From: Bradyrhizobium sp. CB1717
GTDB lineage: Bacteria; Pseudomonadota; Alphaproteobacteria; Rhizobiales; Xanthobacteraceae
Length of the DNA stretch: 64,000 nucleotides
Assembly: GCF_029714325.1 (NCBI RefSeq)
Contig: NZ_CP121666.1
Location: forward strand, 3,162,001 to 3,226,000
Direction: 5' to 3'
The notes beneath the pieces were generated by a model. It searched no databases and was not told where the DNA came from. It worked only from the letters and a program-made list of their open reading frames with translations. The position numbers were made by a program, and so were the translations under genes. Below are positions 18,728-29,126 of the stretch, one piece after another. How positions within the stretch are numbered: the stretch's first letter is position 1; the number at the start of each line of letters is the position of its first letter.

Positions 18728-21700
18728 TGAGCTTCAATCTTTCCGCGGTCGCTGTTCGCGAGCGGGCCGTCACCCTGTTCTTCATCCTGCTGTTGGCCGC
18801 CGCGGGCGCCTATGCCTTCTTCAAGCTCGGGCGGGCCGAGGACCCGTCCTTCACCATCAAGACGCTGACGGTCACGACGGTTTGGCCCGGCGCGACGGCA
18901 CGCGAGATGCAGGACCAGGTCGCCGAGCCCCTGGAGAAGCGGATTCAGGAACTGACCTGGTACGACCGGGTGGAGACGACCACGCGGCCCGGTTATGCGT
19001 ACATGACGGTAACGCTGAAGGACAGCACGCCGCCATCGAGCGTGCAGGAAGAGTTTTATCAGGCCCGCAAGAAGCTCGGAGATGAAGCGCGCAAGCTGCC
19101 TTCTGGCGTGCTGGGCCCGTTCGTCAACGACGAATATTCGGATGTGAGCTTCGGACTCTACGCCCTCAAGGCCAAGGGCATGCCGATGCGCGAACTTGCG
19201 CGGCAAGCCGAGGTCATCCGACAGGACCTCCTGCACGTGCCCGGCGTCAAGAAGATCAATATCCTCGGCGAGCGTCCCGAACAGATATTCGTCGAGTTTT
19301 CCTATGCCAAGCTGACGACCCTCGGCGTATCGGCAACGGATATCGTTGCCGCCTTGCAGCGGCAGAACACGTTGACCCCGGCAGGCTCGATCGACACCAA
19401 GGGGCCGCAGGTCTTCATCCGGGTGGACGGCGCTTATGACAGCGTCCAGGCGATCGCCGACACGCCGATCGTCGCTGCCGGGCGAACGCTGAAGCTTTCC
19501 GACATTGCCGAGGTGCGCCGCGGCTACGAGGATCCGCCCACCTACATCATCAGGCACCAGGGTGAGCCCACCATCATGCTCGCGGCGGTGATGCAGGAGG
19601 GCTGGAATGGTCTGGCACTCGGCAAGGCGCTGGAGGAGAGGTCCGCAGCGATCGCTGGGACATTGCCACTCGGGATGACCCTGGCCAAGGTCAGCGACCA
19701 GGCCGTCAACATCACCTCGGCGGTCGACGAATTCATGATGAAGTTCGCGATGGCGCTCGGCGTGGTGCTGCTGGTGAGCCTGCTCAGCCTCGGCTGGCGC
19801 GTCGGCATCGTCGTCGCGGCGGCCGTCCCTCTGACGCTCGCCGTCGTGTTCCTCATCATGCTGGAAACCGGCCGGTTCTTCGACCGCATCACGCTCGGCG
19901 CTCTCATCCTGGCGCTCGGTCTTCTCGTCGACGACGCCATCATCGCGATCGAGGTGATGGTGGTGAAGATGGAAGAAGGCATGGACCGCATCTCGGCGGC
20001 GGCCTATGCGTGGAGCCACACCGCCGCGCCGATGCTGTCCGGAACACTCGTGACGATCGCAGGCTTCCTGCCGGTGGGCTTTGCGCGCTCGACCGCCGGC
20101 GAATATGCCGGCAACATCTTCTGGGTCGTGGGGTTCGCCCTCATCGTCTCCTGGATCGTCGCGGTGATCTTCACGCCCTATCTTGGCGTCAAGATGCTGC
20201 CTGCGATCAAGCCGGTGGAAGGCGGTCATCACGCGATTTACGGCACACCCAACTATCAGCGCCTGCGAGGCCTCATCACCCTCGCGGTCCGTCACAAGTT
20301 CCTGACCTGCAGCATCGTCGCCGTCGCCTTCGCGCTTTCCGTCGTCGGCATGGGTGGCGTCAAGCAGCAGTTCTTCCCGACCTCCGATCGCCCGGAAGTG
20401 CTGGTGGAGGTTCGCCTGCCGGAAGGCACCAGCATCGAGACGACGACGGCCACCGTCGAGAAGCTCGAAGGTTGGCTGCACGATCAACCCGAGGCCAAGA
20501 TCATCACGAGCTATGTCGGTCAGGGTGCGCCGCGCTTTTTCTTCGCGATGGCGCCGGAACTGCCCGATCCGGCCTTCGCAAAGATCGTCGTGCTGACGCC
20601 CGACGCAGAGGCGCGCGAGGCTTTGAAGCACCGGCTCCGACAAACCGTGTCGCAGGGCCTTGCACCCGAGGCCAATGTGCGCGTCACCCAACTCGTGTTC
20701 GGACCTTACACGCCTTTCCCGGTGGAGTTCCGGATCATGGGGCCGGATCCCGCTCAATTATATGCCATCTCTCAGAAGGCTCTCAAGGTCATGCGTGGCG
20801 TTCACGACGCGCGGCAGGCAAATCGGGATTGGGGCGATCGCACCCCCGTGCTCCGCTTCATCCCGGATCAGGATCGCCTAAACCTGATCGGCCTGTCGCC
20901 GGCCGAGGTGGGCCGTCAACTCCAGTTCCTGCTCACCGGCATCGCCGTGACGCAGGTTCGCGAGGACATCCGCAATGTCCCGATCGTGGCACGCAGCGCC
21001 GGCGGCGAACGGCTCGATCCGGCGCGTCTGGCGGATTTCTCATTGATGAGCAGGGACGGCCGCGCGATTCCGCTCGACCAGGTCGGCCATTCGGAAATCC
21101 GGCTCGAAGAGCCGATCATGAAGCGGCGCGATCGCACGCCGGTCGTCACCATTCGCTCCGATATCAATGAGGCGACCCAACCCCCGGAGGTTTCCAAGGA
21201 GATCAAGACGGCCCTCCAACCGCTGATCGCATCCCTTCCGGCTGGCTATCGTATCGAGTTGGGCGGGTCGATCGAGGAAGCAACCAAGGCCAATGACGCG
21301 TTGGCGACGATCTTCCCGGCCATGATCGCCGCGATGCTGATCGTCGTCATGCTGCAGGTGCGATCCTTCTCGACGATGGCGATGGTCGTCCTGACCGGAC
21401 CGCTCGGCCTTGTCGGCGTCGTGCCTGCGTTGCTCCTCTTCAACCAGCCGTTCGGGTTCAACGCGATTCTGGGCCTGATCGGACTGGCCGGCATTCTGAT
21501 GCGCAACACTCTGATCTTGACCGAACAGATCAAGGAGAACCTTGCCGCCGGACTTGACGACTATCACGCCGTCATCGAAGCCACGGTGCAACGCACGCGG
21601 CCGGTGATCCTCACCGCATTGGCCGCCGTCTTGGCCTTCATCCCGCTCACGCATTCCGTTTTCTGGGGATCGATGGCCTATACGCTGATCGGCGGCACCG

Positions 21701-21837
21701 CGGTCGGAACGGTTCTGATCCTGCTGTTCCTTCCCGCGCTCTATGCCGCGTGGTTCCGGATCAAGCCGACTGCAGATGATATGCACGATGCTTCGCACGA
21801 TAAGCCGGAATTGCGATCAGCATTGGCTGCGGAGTAA
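18727..21837 (+). CDS. RND efflux transporter permease
   Basis: A 1036-residue inner-membrane proton/drug antiporter with the standard RND architecture of 12 transmembrane segments and two large periplasmic loops. N-terminal NLSAVAVRERAVTLFFILLL is followed by GRAEDPSFTIKTLTV. The proton-relay Asp pair is in LLVDDAIIAIE at about 402-403. A second repeat carries LIGLAGILMRNTLIL. It is closer to the shorter-named RND pumps with the EDPSFTIK motif than to AcrB/MexB. The substrate is unknown. No outer-membrane channel gene is adjacent. Confidence 0.95.
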   Translation: MSFNLSAVAVRERAVTLFFILLLAAAGAYAFFKLGRAEDPSFTIKTLTVTTVWPGATAREMQDQVAEPLEKRIQELTWYDRVETTTRPGYAYMTVTLKDSTPPSSVQEEFYQARKKLGDEARKLPSGVLGPFVNDEYSDVSFGLYALKAKGMPMRELARQAEVIRQDLLHVPGVKKINILGERPEQIFVEFSYAKLTTLGVSATDIVAALQRQNTLTPAGSIDTKGPQVFIRVDGAYDSVQAIADTPIVAAGRTLKLSDIAEVRRGYEDPPTYIIRHQGEPTIMLAAVMQEGWNGLALGKALEERSAAIAGTLPLGMTLAKVSDQAVNITSAVDEFMMKFAMALGVVLLVSLLSLGWRVGIVVAAAVPLTLAVVFLIMLETGRFFDRITLGALILALGLLVDDAIIAIEVMVVKMEEGMDRISAAAYAWSHTAAPMLSGTLVTIAGFLPVGFARSTAGEYAGNIFWVVGFALIVSWIVAVIFTPYLGVKMLPAIKPVEGGHHAIYGTPNYQRLRGLITLAVRHKFLTCSIVAVAFALSVVGMGGVKQQFFPTSDRPEVLVEVRLPEGTSIETTTATVEKLEGWLHDQPEAKIITSYVGQGAPRFFFAMAPELPDPAFAKIVVLTPDAEAREALKHRLRQTVSQGLAPEANVRVTQLVFGPYTPFPVEFRIMGPDPAQLYAISQKALKVMRGVHDARQANRDWGDRTPVLRFIPDQDRLNLIGLSPAEVGRQLQFLLTGIAVTQVREDIRNVPIVARSAGGERLDPARLADFSLMSRDGRAIPLDQVGHSEIRLEEPIMKRRDRTPVVTIRSDINEATQPPEVSKEIKTALQPLIASLPAGYRIELGGSIEEATKANDALATIFPAMIAAMLIVVMLQVRSFSTMAMVVLTGPLGLVGVVPALLLFNQPFGFNAILGLIGLAGILMRNTLILTEQIKENLAAGLDDYHAVIEATVQRTRPVILTALAAVLAFIPLTHSVFWGSMAYTLIGGTAVGTVLILLFLPALYAAWFRIKPTADDMHDASHDKPELRSALAAE

Positions 21838-21987
21838 GGCTCTGTTGCTCCAATGGATCGTTCGGTCCGAATGGGAAAAGAGCCCGAGTAATCAGCGCGA
21901 CGTAGGATGATCGTGCGACGAATGCCCATTCTCGGCGGAGAGGTCCAACGGTGCGACGGGCAAGTCATTGATTGTACTCAACCCGTC

Positions 21988-22038
21988 GCTGACTCTTAAT
22001 CAGCGGGTCCCAGGTTCGAGCCCTGGTGCGCCCACCAT
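21988..22038 (+). repeat. Second att copy: 3' fragment of tRNA-Lys (51-bp direct repeat)
   Basis: Identical to 15653-15703. It has the anticodon stem-loop, T arm, acceptor 3' strand and CCA, but lacks the 5' half, so it cannot make a tRNA. The gene-free stretch 21838-22245 contains this copy and nothing else I could identify. Confidence 0.85.
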
Positions 22039-22245
22039 AAAATCAGATGCTATCAGCATTTGTGGATCGGAACGCTCTCTTCGATTGGGGGGCCGGCTTG
22101 CTCCGTCTTGTTCCTCTCCGGAGGACAGATTGCGAAAGATCTCCGCGCTTTTTCGCTCATCGCACGGACCGGGTGCGGCGTGCGGGCTGAAGGTCGTTTT
22201 CGGGCGACGGGTATGACGGATGCAATGGGCATCGTCGAAGCCCGG

Positions 22246-25200
22246 CTAGACCGCATTGCGGTCGGGCGAAGTCGGCCGATGGCTTGATTTGAAAGCCGCT
22301 TTCGTGCGCTCGCGGACGCGTTGAAAGACCACATAGAGCATCGGCACCAGGAATATCCCGATCGAGCTTGCGGCCAGCATGCCGGCAAACACCGCCGTGC
22401 CCACCGCGCGACGGCTGAGCGCGGCAGCGCCCGTTGCGACGACGAGCGGCAGCAGGCCGAGGATGAAGGCGGCCGAGGTCATCATGACGGCACGAAAGCG
22501 CATATGGGCGCCCTGGACGGCGGCCTCATCGAGCGCCATGCCCGCCTCGCGCTGCTCCTTCGCGAATTCGACGATCAGGATGCCGTTCTTGGCGGCGAGG
22601 GCGATCAGGACCACCAGGCCGATCTGGCCATAGAGATCGAGGTTGAGTCCCGCGACCTTGATGCCGAGATAGGATCCGAGCACGCCGACGACGACCGAGA
22701 GCAGCACGGGGATGGGGATCACCGTGCTCTCATAGAGCGCGACCAGGAACAAATAGGCGAACAGGACGGCGAGCATCAGCACGATTCCGGTCTGGCCGGC
22801 GGCCTGTTGCTCCTGATAGGCGGTGCCGGTCCATGCGAACGTGTAGCCCGACGGCAGCACGGCATCGGAGATCCCGGTCATGGCAGCCATCGCGGTGCCC
22901 GAGGAGATGTTCGGCGCCGGGCTGCCGTTGACGGTCACCGAGCGGTAGTTGTTGTAGCGGGTGATGACCTGCGGTCCGGTGACGATCTTCAGCCCCGCCA
23001 GCGATCGTAGCGGCACCATCTCGCCGGTGCTGTTGCGCACATAGATCCGCCAGATGTCCGAGGTGTCGGCCCGGTCGAACGCCTCGCCTTGAAGATTGAC
23101 CTGCCAGGTCCGGCCGAACATGTTGAAATTGTTGACGTAGATGCCGCCGAGCGTGGCCTGCAACGCAGTGAAGATGTCGCTGATGGTGACGCCGAGTGCC
23201 TGGGCCTTGCGGCGGTCGATATCGAGATAGAGCGACGGGTTGGTCGCGGTGAATGTCGAGAACACGCGCGCGAGCCGTGGATCGGCATTGGCGGCGCCGA
23301 TCAGCGCGTTCGTCACGCTGGAAATCGCGGCCGGACTCTGTCCCTCCAGCGCCTGCAACTGATATTCGAATCCGCCTCCGGTCGAGAGCCCGATGATCGG
23401 CGGCAGGTTGAAGGGCAGCACGTTGGCCTGTCGAATCTGCGCACCGGCTGCAAACATCCTGGCAATCAGCGCCTGCGCCGAATCCGCCGCCGCCTTTCTG
23501 TCGGCGAAGGGTTTCAGCCGCGCCACCACCAGCGCGCTGTTCGGCTCGGAGGCGCCGTCGAGCAGCGAAAAGCCGATCACCGCCAGGACATGGTCGACGG
23601 CCGGTATCTGTTTCAGGATGTCCTCGACCTGCCGCGTGACCGCGCTGGTCCGCGCCACCGATGCGCCATCGGGCAACTGCACCGAGGTGAAGAAGGCACC
23701 CTGGTCCTCTTCCGGCAGGAAGCCCGTCGGCGTGACCAGCGACAGGCCGAAGATCCCGCCGGCAAAGACCGCCACGAGCAGCAGTGACAAGGCGGCCATA
23801 CGCACCAGGTGGCGGACGCCGCCGCTGTAGCGATCGCGCACCCAGTCGATCCCGCCGAGCACGCGGCCGATGAGGCCCCGACGCGGGCTGCCGTGGCGCA
23901 GCAGCAGGGCGCACAGCGCCGGCGAGAGCGTGAGCGCATTCAATGCCGAGATCATCATGGCGGCGCTGATGGTGACCGCGAACTGACGGAACAGCGTGCC
24001 CGAAATGCCGGGAATGAATGCGATCGGGACGAACACCGAGAGCAGCACCAGGGTAATGGCGATGATCGGCGCGGTGATCTGTCTCATGGCCTTCTTGCTG
24101 GCCTCCGCCGGCGACAGGTCGGGCTCTTCCGCCATGACGCGCTCGACGTTCTCCACCACGACGATGGCGTCGTCGACGACGATGCCGATGGCGAGCACCA
24201 TCGCGAGCAGAGATACGGTGTTGGCCGAATAGCCGAAGGTCAGCAGGACGGCGAAGGTACCCACAAGACTGACGGGTACGGCGACGGCCGGAATCGCCGT
24301 CGCGCGAAGGTTTCCGAGGAACAAATAGACCACGACCACCACCAGAACGAACGCCTCGCCCAGTGTCCGCAACACCTCCGCGATTGTGTCGCGGACGAAA
24401 CTCGTGGAGTCGTATTGCACGAGATAGCTGAGGCCTGCGGGAAACCGGGCGGACAGCCGCTGCATCGTCTCCGCCACCGCGCGCGCGGTGGTCACCGCAT
24501 TGGCGCCCGGCGCGAGATAGATCGCGACCGGAACGGCGGCGCGCCCGTCGATCCGCGCTTCGCTGTCGAGATTTTGCGCGCCCATCTCCACGCGGGCGAC
24601 ATCCTTCACCAGCAGCGATGATCCGTCCGGATTGGCGCGCAGCACGATGTTGGCGAATTGGTCGACGGTGGCGAGCCGGCCCAGTGTCTGCACGTTGAAC
24701 TGGAACTGCTGATCGTTGCTGATCGGACGCGCGCCGATACGGCCGACGGGAGCCTGGACGCTCTGCGCGCGAATTGCGGCGATCACATCGGCCGGGGTCA
24801 GGCCGAGACTGGTGAGCCGCTGCGTATCGAACCAGATCCGCATCGAATAGTTCATCTTGGCGAACAGATTGGCCTGGCCGACCCCTGGTGTGCTGGCAAT
24901 CGCGTCCAGCACGTTGATGATGGCGTAGTTGGTGATGAAGAGCGGATCCTGCTGGCCATCGGCGCTGTAGAGCACCAGAAACTGCAGGATCGACGAGGAC
25001 CGCTTCTGCACCGTCACGCCCTGCTGCTGCACCTCCGTGGGCAATTGCGACAGCGCGCTCTGCACGCGATTGTTGACGTTGACGGTGTTGATGTCGGGAT
25101 TGGTGCCGAGCGCGAACGAGACCGTCAGCGTGTAGCTGCCGTCGTTGGCGCTGGTCGATTTCATGTACAGCGCGCGGTCGACGCCGATGACCTGAGCCTC

Positions 25201-25398
25201 CAACGGCTGGGCGACGCTGCTCTCCACCACTTCGGCCGAGGCGCCGGGGAAGGTCGCGGCCACGGTGACCTGAGGCGGCACGATATCCGGAAACTGCGCC
25301 ACCGGAATCTGGGTGAGCGCCAGCGCGCCGGCGATGGTGATGATGAAAGCGATCACCATCGATAGCCGCGGGCGGTCGACGAAGACGTCCGATATCAT
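22246..25398 (-). CDS. HAE1-type RND multidrug efflux permease (AcrB/MexB-like)
   Basis: A 1050-residue inner-membrane pump. The N-terminus [18 protein letters not shown] and [16 protein letters not shown] are characteristic of the hydrophobe/amphiphile efflux-1 class. [18 protein letters not shown] near 403-418 has the Asp pair of the proton relay, and GSEP-type porter-domain regions follow. The C-terminal [17 protein letters not shown] carries the conserved Lys. It overlaps the adaptor by 4 bases (ATGA). It ends the long minus-strand gene train, 208 bases from the tRNA-Lys remnant. Confidence 0.96.
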   Translation of the reverse strand: MISDVFVDRPRLSMVIAFIITIAGALALTQIPVAQFPDIVPPQVTVAATFPGASAEVVESSVAQPLEAQVIGVDRALYMKSTSANDGSYTLTVSFALGTNPDINTVNVNNRVQSALSQLPTEVQQQGVTVQKRSSSILQFLVLYSADGQQDPLFITNYAIINVLDAIASTPGVGQANLFAKMNYSMRIWFDTQRLTSLGLTPADVIAAIRAQSVQAPVGRIGARPISNDQQFQFNVQTLGRLATVDQFANIVLRANPDGSSLLVKDVARVEMGAQNLDSEARIDGRAAVPVAIYLAPGANAVTTARAVAETMQRLSARFPAGLSYLVQYDSTSFVRDTIAEVLRTLGEAFVLVVVVVYLFLGNLRATAIPAVAVPVSLVGTFAVLLTFGYSANTVSLLAMVLAIGIVVDDAIVVVENVERVMAEEPDLSPAEASKKAMRQITAPIIAITLVLLSVFVPIAFIPGISGTLFRQFAVTISAAMMISALNALTLSPALCALLLRHGSPRRGLIGRVLGGIDWVRDRYSGGVRHLVRMAALSLLLVAVFAGGIFGLSLVTPTGFLPEEDQGAFFTSVQLPDGASVARTSAVTRQVEDILKQIPAVDHVLAVIGFSLLDGASEPNSALVVARLKPFADRKAAADSAQALIARMFAAGAQIRQANVLPFNLPPIIGLSTGGGFEYQLQALEGQSPAAISSVTNALIGAANADPRLARVFSTFTATNPSLYLDIDRRKAQALGVTISDIFTALQATLGGIYVNNFNMFGRTWQVNLQGEAFDRADTSDIWRIYVRNSTGEMVPLRSLAGLKIVTGPQVITRYNNYRSVTVNGSPAPNISSGTAMAAMTGISDAVLPSGYTFAWTGTAYQEQQAAGQTGIVLMLAVLFAYLFLVALYESTVIPIPVLLSVVVGVLGSYLGIKVAGLNLDLYGQIGLVVLIALAAKNGILIVEFAKEQREAGMALDEAAVQGAHMRFRAVMMTSAAFILGLLPLVVATGAAALSRRAVGTAVFAGMLAASSIGIFLVPMLYVVFQRVRERTKAAFKSSHRPTSPDRNAV

Positions 25399-26636
25399 GG
25401 GCTGCCGTCCGCCGGGCGTGTCGGGAGGCGGGTGCCGTGGTCGGCCGGTGGCTCCGGTCCGGTCGCTGCGCCCTTCATGCTCGACAGAATGAGTGCGCTT
25501 GCCGGATCCGGGGTGACGGTCTGGCCGGCACGAACCCGCTGCAGGCCTTCCGCGATCACCTTGTCGCCGGCCGCAAGCCCGTCGATGACCGCGGCAATCG
25601 TCGTTGTCGACTGTCCGAGCTGAATGCGCCGCTGCTCGGCCTTGTTGCCCGTGCCCACCACGAGGACGTAGTCGCCCCGTTGATCGGACAGCACCGCCGA
25701 GCGCGGGATCGCCAGCACCTCGATCGGCTGGACCCCTTCGAGCACGACGGTCACGAACTCGCCGTCCGTCAGCTCGTGGGTGATGACGCCTGCCGCGGAG
25801 GAGGCGCGCAGGATCGGATTGGCGATTTCGCCCCGCACCGTGATCGTGTCGGTGTTTTGCGCGATGCTGTTGTCGACGAAGTTCAACTTGCCGGACTGGC
25901 CGTACATGCGCCCGTCGGGCAGGCGCAATCGGATCACCACCGCCTCAAGTCCGCCTTGCGGACCGTATCGCTCGCGCAGCTCGAGTCCCTGGCGTAGCGG
26001 CACGGGAAACGTGACGTACATCGGATCCTGGCTGACGATGGTGGTCAGCACGCCGGACGAGGGGCTCACGATGTTGCCTTCCGTCACCGCCGTACGTCCG
26101 ATCTTGCCGTCGATCGCCGCGCTGATCACGGTGTAGTCGAGGTTGATCTGCGAGGCCTGGACCTGCGCCTGCGCGGCCTGCACCTGGGCTTCTAGGCTGC
26201 GCTGGTTTGCAATCGCGGCGTCATAGGTCGACTGCTGTCCGGCCGGTCCGCCCAGCAGAGTCCGTGCGCGCTCCGTCGTCAGCCTTGCATTCTCCAGCGT
26301 TGCCTCGAGCTGCGCCACCTGCGCCTTCTTGGCCGCAAGATCGGCTTCGAATGGACCGCGCTCGAGGCGATAGAGCTGGTCACCTTTCTTGATCTCGGCG
26401 CCCTCGTTGAAGAGCCGCTGTTCCAGAAAAGCGGTGACGCGGGCGGCAACGTTGACCCGGTTGATCGCCTCGATGCGGCCGAGAAACTCGCTGCTCTCGG
26501 TGATCGGCCGCCGTGTCGCTTCGACGATCCCGACTGAAGGCGCAGGAGCGGCAGGCTGCGTCCGGACGGCCCCGCCGGTCAGCACGATCATGAGACCTGC
26601 CGCCAGCAATCGGATCGGGACGTCCGCATGGTTCAT
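25395..26636 (-). CDS. RND efflux periplasmic adaptor (AcrA/MexA-like)
   Basis: A 413-residue membrane-fusion protein. It has an N-terminal signal/anchor ([16 protein letters not shown]), lipoyl motifs near 60-100 ([27 protein letters not shown] and [15 protein letters not shown]), and an Ala/Gln-rich alpha hairpin at about 100-170. The classical [21 protein letters not shown] and beta-barrel regions follow. RBS AAGGAG lies before the ATG. It works with the HAE1 permease at 22246. A small membrane protein gene lies 39 bases upstream in the same orientation. Confidence 0.94.
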   Translation of the reverse strand: MNHADVPIRLLAAGLMIVLTGGAVRTQPAAPAPSVGIVEATRRPITESSEFLGRIEAINRVNVAARVTAFLEQRLFNEGAEIKKGDQLYRLERGPFEADLAAKKAQVAQLEATLENARLTTERARTLLGGPAGQQSTYDAAIANQRSLEAQVQAAQAQVQASQINLDYTVISAAIDGKIGRTAVTEGNIVSPSSGVLTTIVSQDPMYVTFPVPLRQGLELRERYGPQGGLEAVVIRLRLPDGRMYGQSGKLNFVDNSIAQNTDTITVRGEIANPILRASSAAGVITHELTDGEFVTVVLEGVQPIEVLAIPRSAVLSDQRGDYVLVVGTGNKAEQRRIQLGQSTTTIAAVIDGLAAGDKVIAEGLQRVRAGQTVTPDPASALILSSMKGAATGPEPPADHGTRLPTRPADGSP

Positions 26637-26675
26637 CGTCCGCTCCTTGCTCCAGGCTCAGAACAGCGGACTGGG

Positions 26676-26930
26676 TCAGTCCCGCGCGGCCCTGTCGCTG
26701 CGCGCGGGTTCGTCGTAGCCCTTGCGCTGGCTGTAGAACATCAATGCGATCAGGCCGCAGCCCGACGCCAGGATGAGGACCGCGGCCCCGGCCAGGATGA
26801 CATTGCCGTAGACCGGCATCGCCGGCGTCGAGCGCCAGACCGATACGCAAAACCAGGTCGCCGCAACGAGAAGCGCGGCCAGCACGGCGGCGAGGACCCA
26901 TTGGTAATTGTTGCGCACGATTCCCTCCAT
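26676..26930 (-). CDS. Small two-span membrane protein, function unknown
   Basis: About 84 residues. Two hydrophobic segments (WVLAAVLAALLVAATWFCV and NVILAGAAVLILASGCGLIAL) are followed by a charged tail SQRKGYDEPARSDRAARD. The start is uncertain: ATG 26930 has AAGGTG, while GTG 26918 has a better placed GGAGGG. It sits between the Tat-signal protein gene and the RND adaptor with gaps of 24-40 bases, so it is probably co-transcribed and may be an accessory of the pump. No family was recognised. Confidence 0.65.
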   Translation of the reverse strand: MEGIVRNNYQWVLAAVLAALLVAATWFCVSVWRSTPAMPVYGNVILAGAAVLILASGCGLIALMFYSQRKGYDEPARSDRAARD

Positions 26931-26957
26931 CACCTTGGCAAGGGCCCGGGACGCGTC

Positions 26958-27278
26958 CTAGCGCCAGCGCCATCCGCAATGACGACGACCGCGATGCCAC
27001 CAGCACACCCAGCGGCGACGACGACGCGGCGGTGGGGGACGCCAACCGGGACGCGGTGGCGGCGCGCCCCAGCCCGGGCTGCCCCAGCCCGGACCGGGTC
27101 CCGGTCCCCACTGCGCCGGCATGACAGGGAGCGCTGACTCGCCGGCCCGTCCGGGATCGGGGTCGACCGGCATCGCCTCCGCGACGCCGATGAGGCGAGC
27201 GCCGACGGTGCCGATTGCGGCCGCGGCAATGGCATTCGTTGCAAGACCGAGGAAGGCACGGCGGTTGGGAGCAATCAT
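26958..27278 (-). CDS. Tat-signal protein with W/P/R-rich tail
   Basis: 106 residues. The ATG at 27278 overlaps the hdeD stop by 4 bases and has GGAGAG upstream. A twin-arginine signal (NRRAFLGLATNAIAAAA) ends near residue 35. The mature part is first Pro/Gly/Trp-rich (QWGPGPGPGWGSPGWG) and then a strikingly basic and aromatic end: five Arg in a row followed by Trp, two Cys and two His (WVCWWHRGRRHCGW). Similar short proteins occur in Bradyrhizobium, to my recollection without a known function. The Cys/His pattern could bind metal or heme, which is speculative. Confidence 0.7.
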   Translation of the reverse strand: MIAPNRRAFLGLATNAIAAAAIGTVGARLIGVAEAMPVDPDPGRAGESALPVMPAQWGPGPGPGWGSPGWGAPPPRPGWRPPPPRRRRRWVCWWHRGRRHCGWRWR

Positions 27279-27853
27279 TGTGCTTCTCTCCTTTGTGACT
27301 CGGCCGTCCGCAGCGAATGCAGCGCATAGAGCAACCATGCGAGGCCATGCGAGATCAGGTCGACACCGAGCAGGAAGCCAAGCGCCCAGACACTGATGTC
27401 GGGGAAGCCGAACAGGATGAGCACGCCGGCGATGACGCCAAAGATGCCGGAGATCAGCATCATCCAGCCGTTCTGATGCCAGTAGGCAAAACTCAGCACG
27501 CACCGAATGACGCCGGACGCGAACAGCACCGCGCCAAGGAAATAGGTCAGGATCAGCGCGCCGGAGGCCGGCTGGGTCAGCAGGATGAGGCCGAAGACGA
27601 GGTAGAGCGCGCCGAGAACGATCCGCCACAGGAAGCCGCCCCATTCCTTGGTCCAGAACGCATGCGCGATCTCGAATCCACCGGCGGCGATCGCGGTCAG
27701 TCCGATGAACTTGACGCTGATGATGGTGGCAAAGGCGAGGTCGCCGAGCGCAAAGAAGCCGGCGGCAATCAAGACCGCGCCGAGGAGAGCACAGACCCAG
27801 AGTGGCGGAGGGCCCAGCGCTGCGATGCCGGACCGGCTGTCATAGGCTGTCAT
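27275..27853 (-). CDS. hdeD: HdeD family (DUF308) acid-resistance membrane protein
   Basis: A 192-residue inner-membrane protein with six hydrophobic segments arranged as repeated helical pairs (LLGAVLIAAGFFALG, VLGALYLVFGLILL, LISGIFGVIAGVLILFG). The spacing and the GxxxxxxGxxxL repeats are typical of HdeD. In enterobacteria HdeD supports acid resistance at high cell density; that role here is transferred by family only. RBS GGGAGG precedes the ATG. It overlaps the next gene by 4 bases and heads the sub-operon leading to the RND pump. Confidence 0.85.
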   Translation of the reverse strand: MTAYDSRSGIAALGPPPLWVCALLGAVLIAAGFFALGDLAFATIISVKFIGLTAIAAGGFEIAHAFWTKEWGGFLWRIVLGALYLVFGLILLTQPASGALILTYFLGAVLFASGVIRCVLSFAYWHQNGWMMLISGIFGVIAGVLILFGFPDISVWALGFLLGVDLISHGLAWLLYALHSLRTAESQRREAQ

Positions 27854-28013
27854 GCGATCCTCCCGGACAACGATGGTTCCATCGACAGATGGTGAATCCT
27901 AGCGGCGAACCCGCGATGCCGACATCAGACGAAACCCTGAGCCGCCGGCCGGGAATGTTCGCATCCCCCTTCGGGTCTGTACCTGGTTGGACGCAAGATG
28001 ATCCCGCGGGACC

Positions 28014-29126
28014 TCACTGCAGGAATTGCCGGAAGCGACGCAGCGACAGGAAGAACAACAGTCCGCCGATCACCAGCAATGCCGCAAGCTGCGGCCACAC
28101 GACGGCGAGCCCGGCGCCGCGGAACAGGATGGCCTGGGCCATGACCACGAAATGGGTGTTCGGCGCGGCGAGCATGATGTTCTGGATGAGCTCGGGCATG
28201 CTCTCCCTCGGTGTCGTGGCGCCCGACAACATCTGCAGCGGCATCAGCACCAGCATCAAGAGCAGGCCGAACTGCGGCATCGTGCCGGCGGATGTGGCGA
28301 GAAAAATGCCCATGCTGGTGGTGGCAAAGAGATAAAGAGCGGTGCCGCACAGAAAGAGCGGGACCGAGCCGCCGATCCGGACGGCCAGCAGTCCCTGCAC
28401 GACAAAGATGAGCGACACGCTGGCCGCGACGAGAACGACCAGGCCCATCGACCAGATCTTGCTCGCCATCACCTCGAAGGGCGTCACCGGCATGACCAGC
28501 AGATGCTCGATCGTGCCGTGCTCGCGCTCCCGGATCAGGGCCGCCCCCGTCAGGATGATCGACAGCATCGTGACGGAGGAGATGATGTTGTTGATGGCAC
28601 CGAACCAGCTCTTGTTGAGTTCGGGATTGAAGCGTGCGCGCAGCGCCAGGTCGATCGGCAAGGGGGCAGCCGAACGATAGCGGGACAGGAACTCGCTGAC
28701 CTCGTCGCTGACGATGGACTGGATATAGCCGCTTCCTGTGAAGGCCTGCGACATCCGGGTGGCGTCCACATTGAGCTGGATGGCCGGCGATCTCCGCGCA
28801 AGCAGGTCGCGCTGGAAGTTCGGCGGGACGTTGAGCGCGAAGGTGTCGAGGCCCGCGTCCATGCGGCTCATCATGTCCGACTGCGATATCAGCCGCGGAA
28901 CCGCGAAATAGGGCGGGCTGAACGCCGTGATGATGCGCGTGGCGGCGGGCGATTTGTCCTCGTCGACGATGGCCAGCGCCGCCTGGTTGAGCGTCTCCGG
29001 CTGGGCCCTCGAGGCGGTGTAGATCGAGACGGTAAAGGCATAGATGATCAGTACGAGCATCATGGGATTGCGCCCGAGGCCGCGCAGTTCCTTGACGCCG
29101 AGCTGAACGATATTGCTGCTGCGCAT
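28014..29126 (-). CDS. yhhJ: ABC-2 type permease, YhhJ-like
   Basis: A 370-residue membrane protein. The first transmembrane segment is near residue 20 (NPMMLVLIIYAFTVSIY), followed by a large extracytoplasmic domain and five clustered C-terminal helices, the layout of ABC-2 exporters such as YhhJ/YbhR. The motif REREHGTIEHLLVMPVTPFE near residue 200 is the coupling region of this family. The gene starts directly after the RbbA-like stop with no spacer, and the order yhiI-rbbA-yhhJ is the same as in E. coli. The substrate is unknown. Confidence 0.88.
   Translation of the reverse strand: MRSSNIVQLGVKELRGLGRNPMMLVLIIYAFTVSIYTASRAQPETLNQAALAIVDEDKSPAATRIITAFSPPYFAVPRLISQSDMMSRMDAGLDTFALNVPPNFQRDLLARRSPAIQLNVDATRMSQAFTGSGYIQSIVSDEVSEFLSRYRSAAPLPIDLALRARFNPELNKSWFGAINNIISSVTMLSIILTGAALIREREHGTIEHLLVMPVTPFEVMASKIWSMGLVVLVAASVSLIFVVQGLLAVRIGGSVPLFLCGTALYLFATTSMGIFLATSAGTMPQFGLLLMLVLMPLQMLSGATTPRESMPELIQNIMLAAPNTHFVVMAQAILFRGAGLAVVWPQLAALLVIGGLLFFLSLRRFRQFLQ

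Noticed and set aside
18670..20757. 695-residue open frame antisense to the RND permease
   Set aside because: Its frame is the mirror of a clearly recognisable RND gene, the product is Arg/Asp/His-rich without any domain, and there is no RBS. Such long antisense frames are expected in high-GC coding DNA.
21988..22038. Second tRNA-Lys gene
   Set aside because: Only the anticodon arm to CCA is present; the 5' acceptor strand and D arm are missing, so it is a fragment or att copy and not a functional tRNA.
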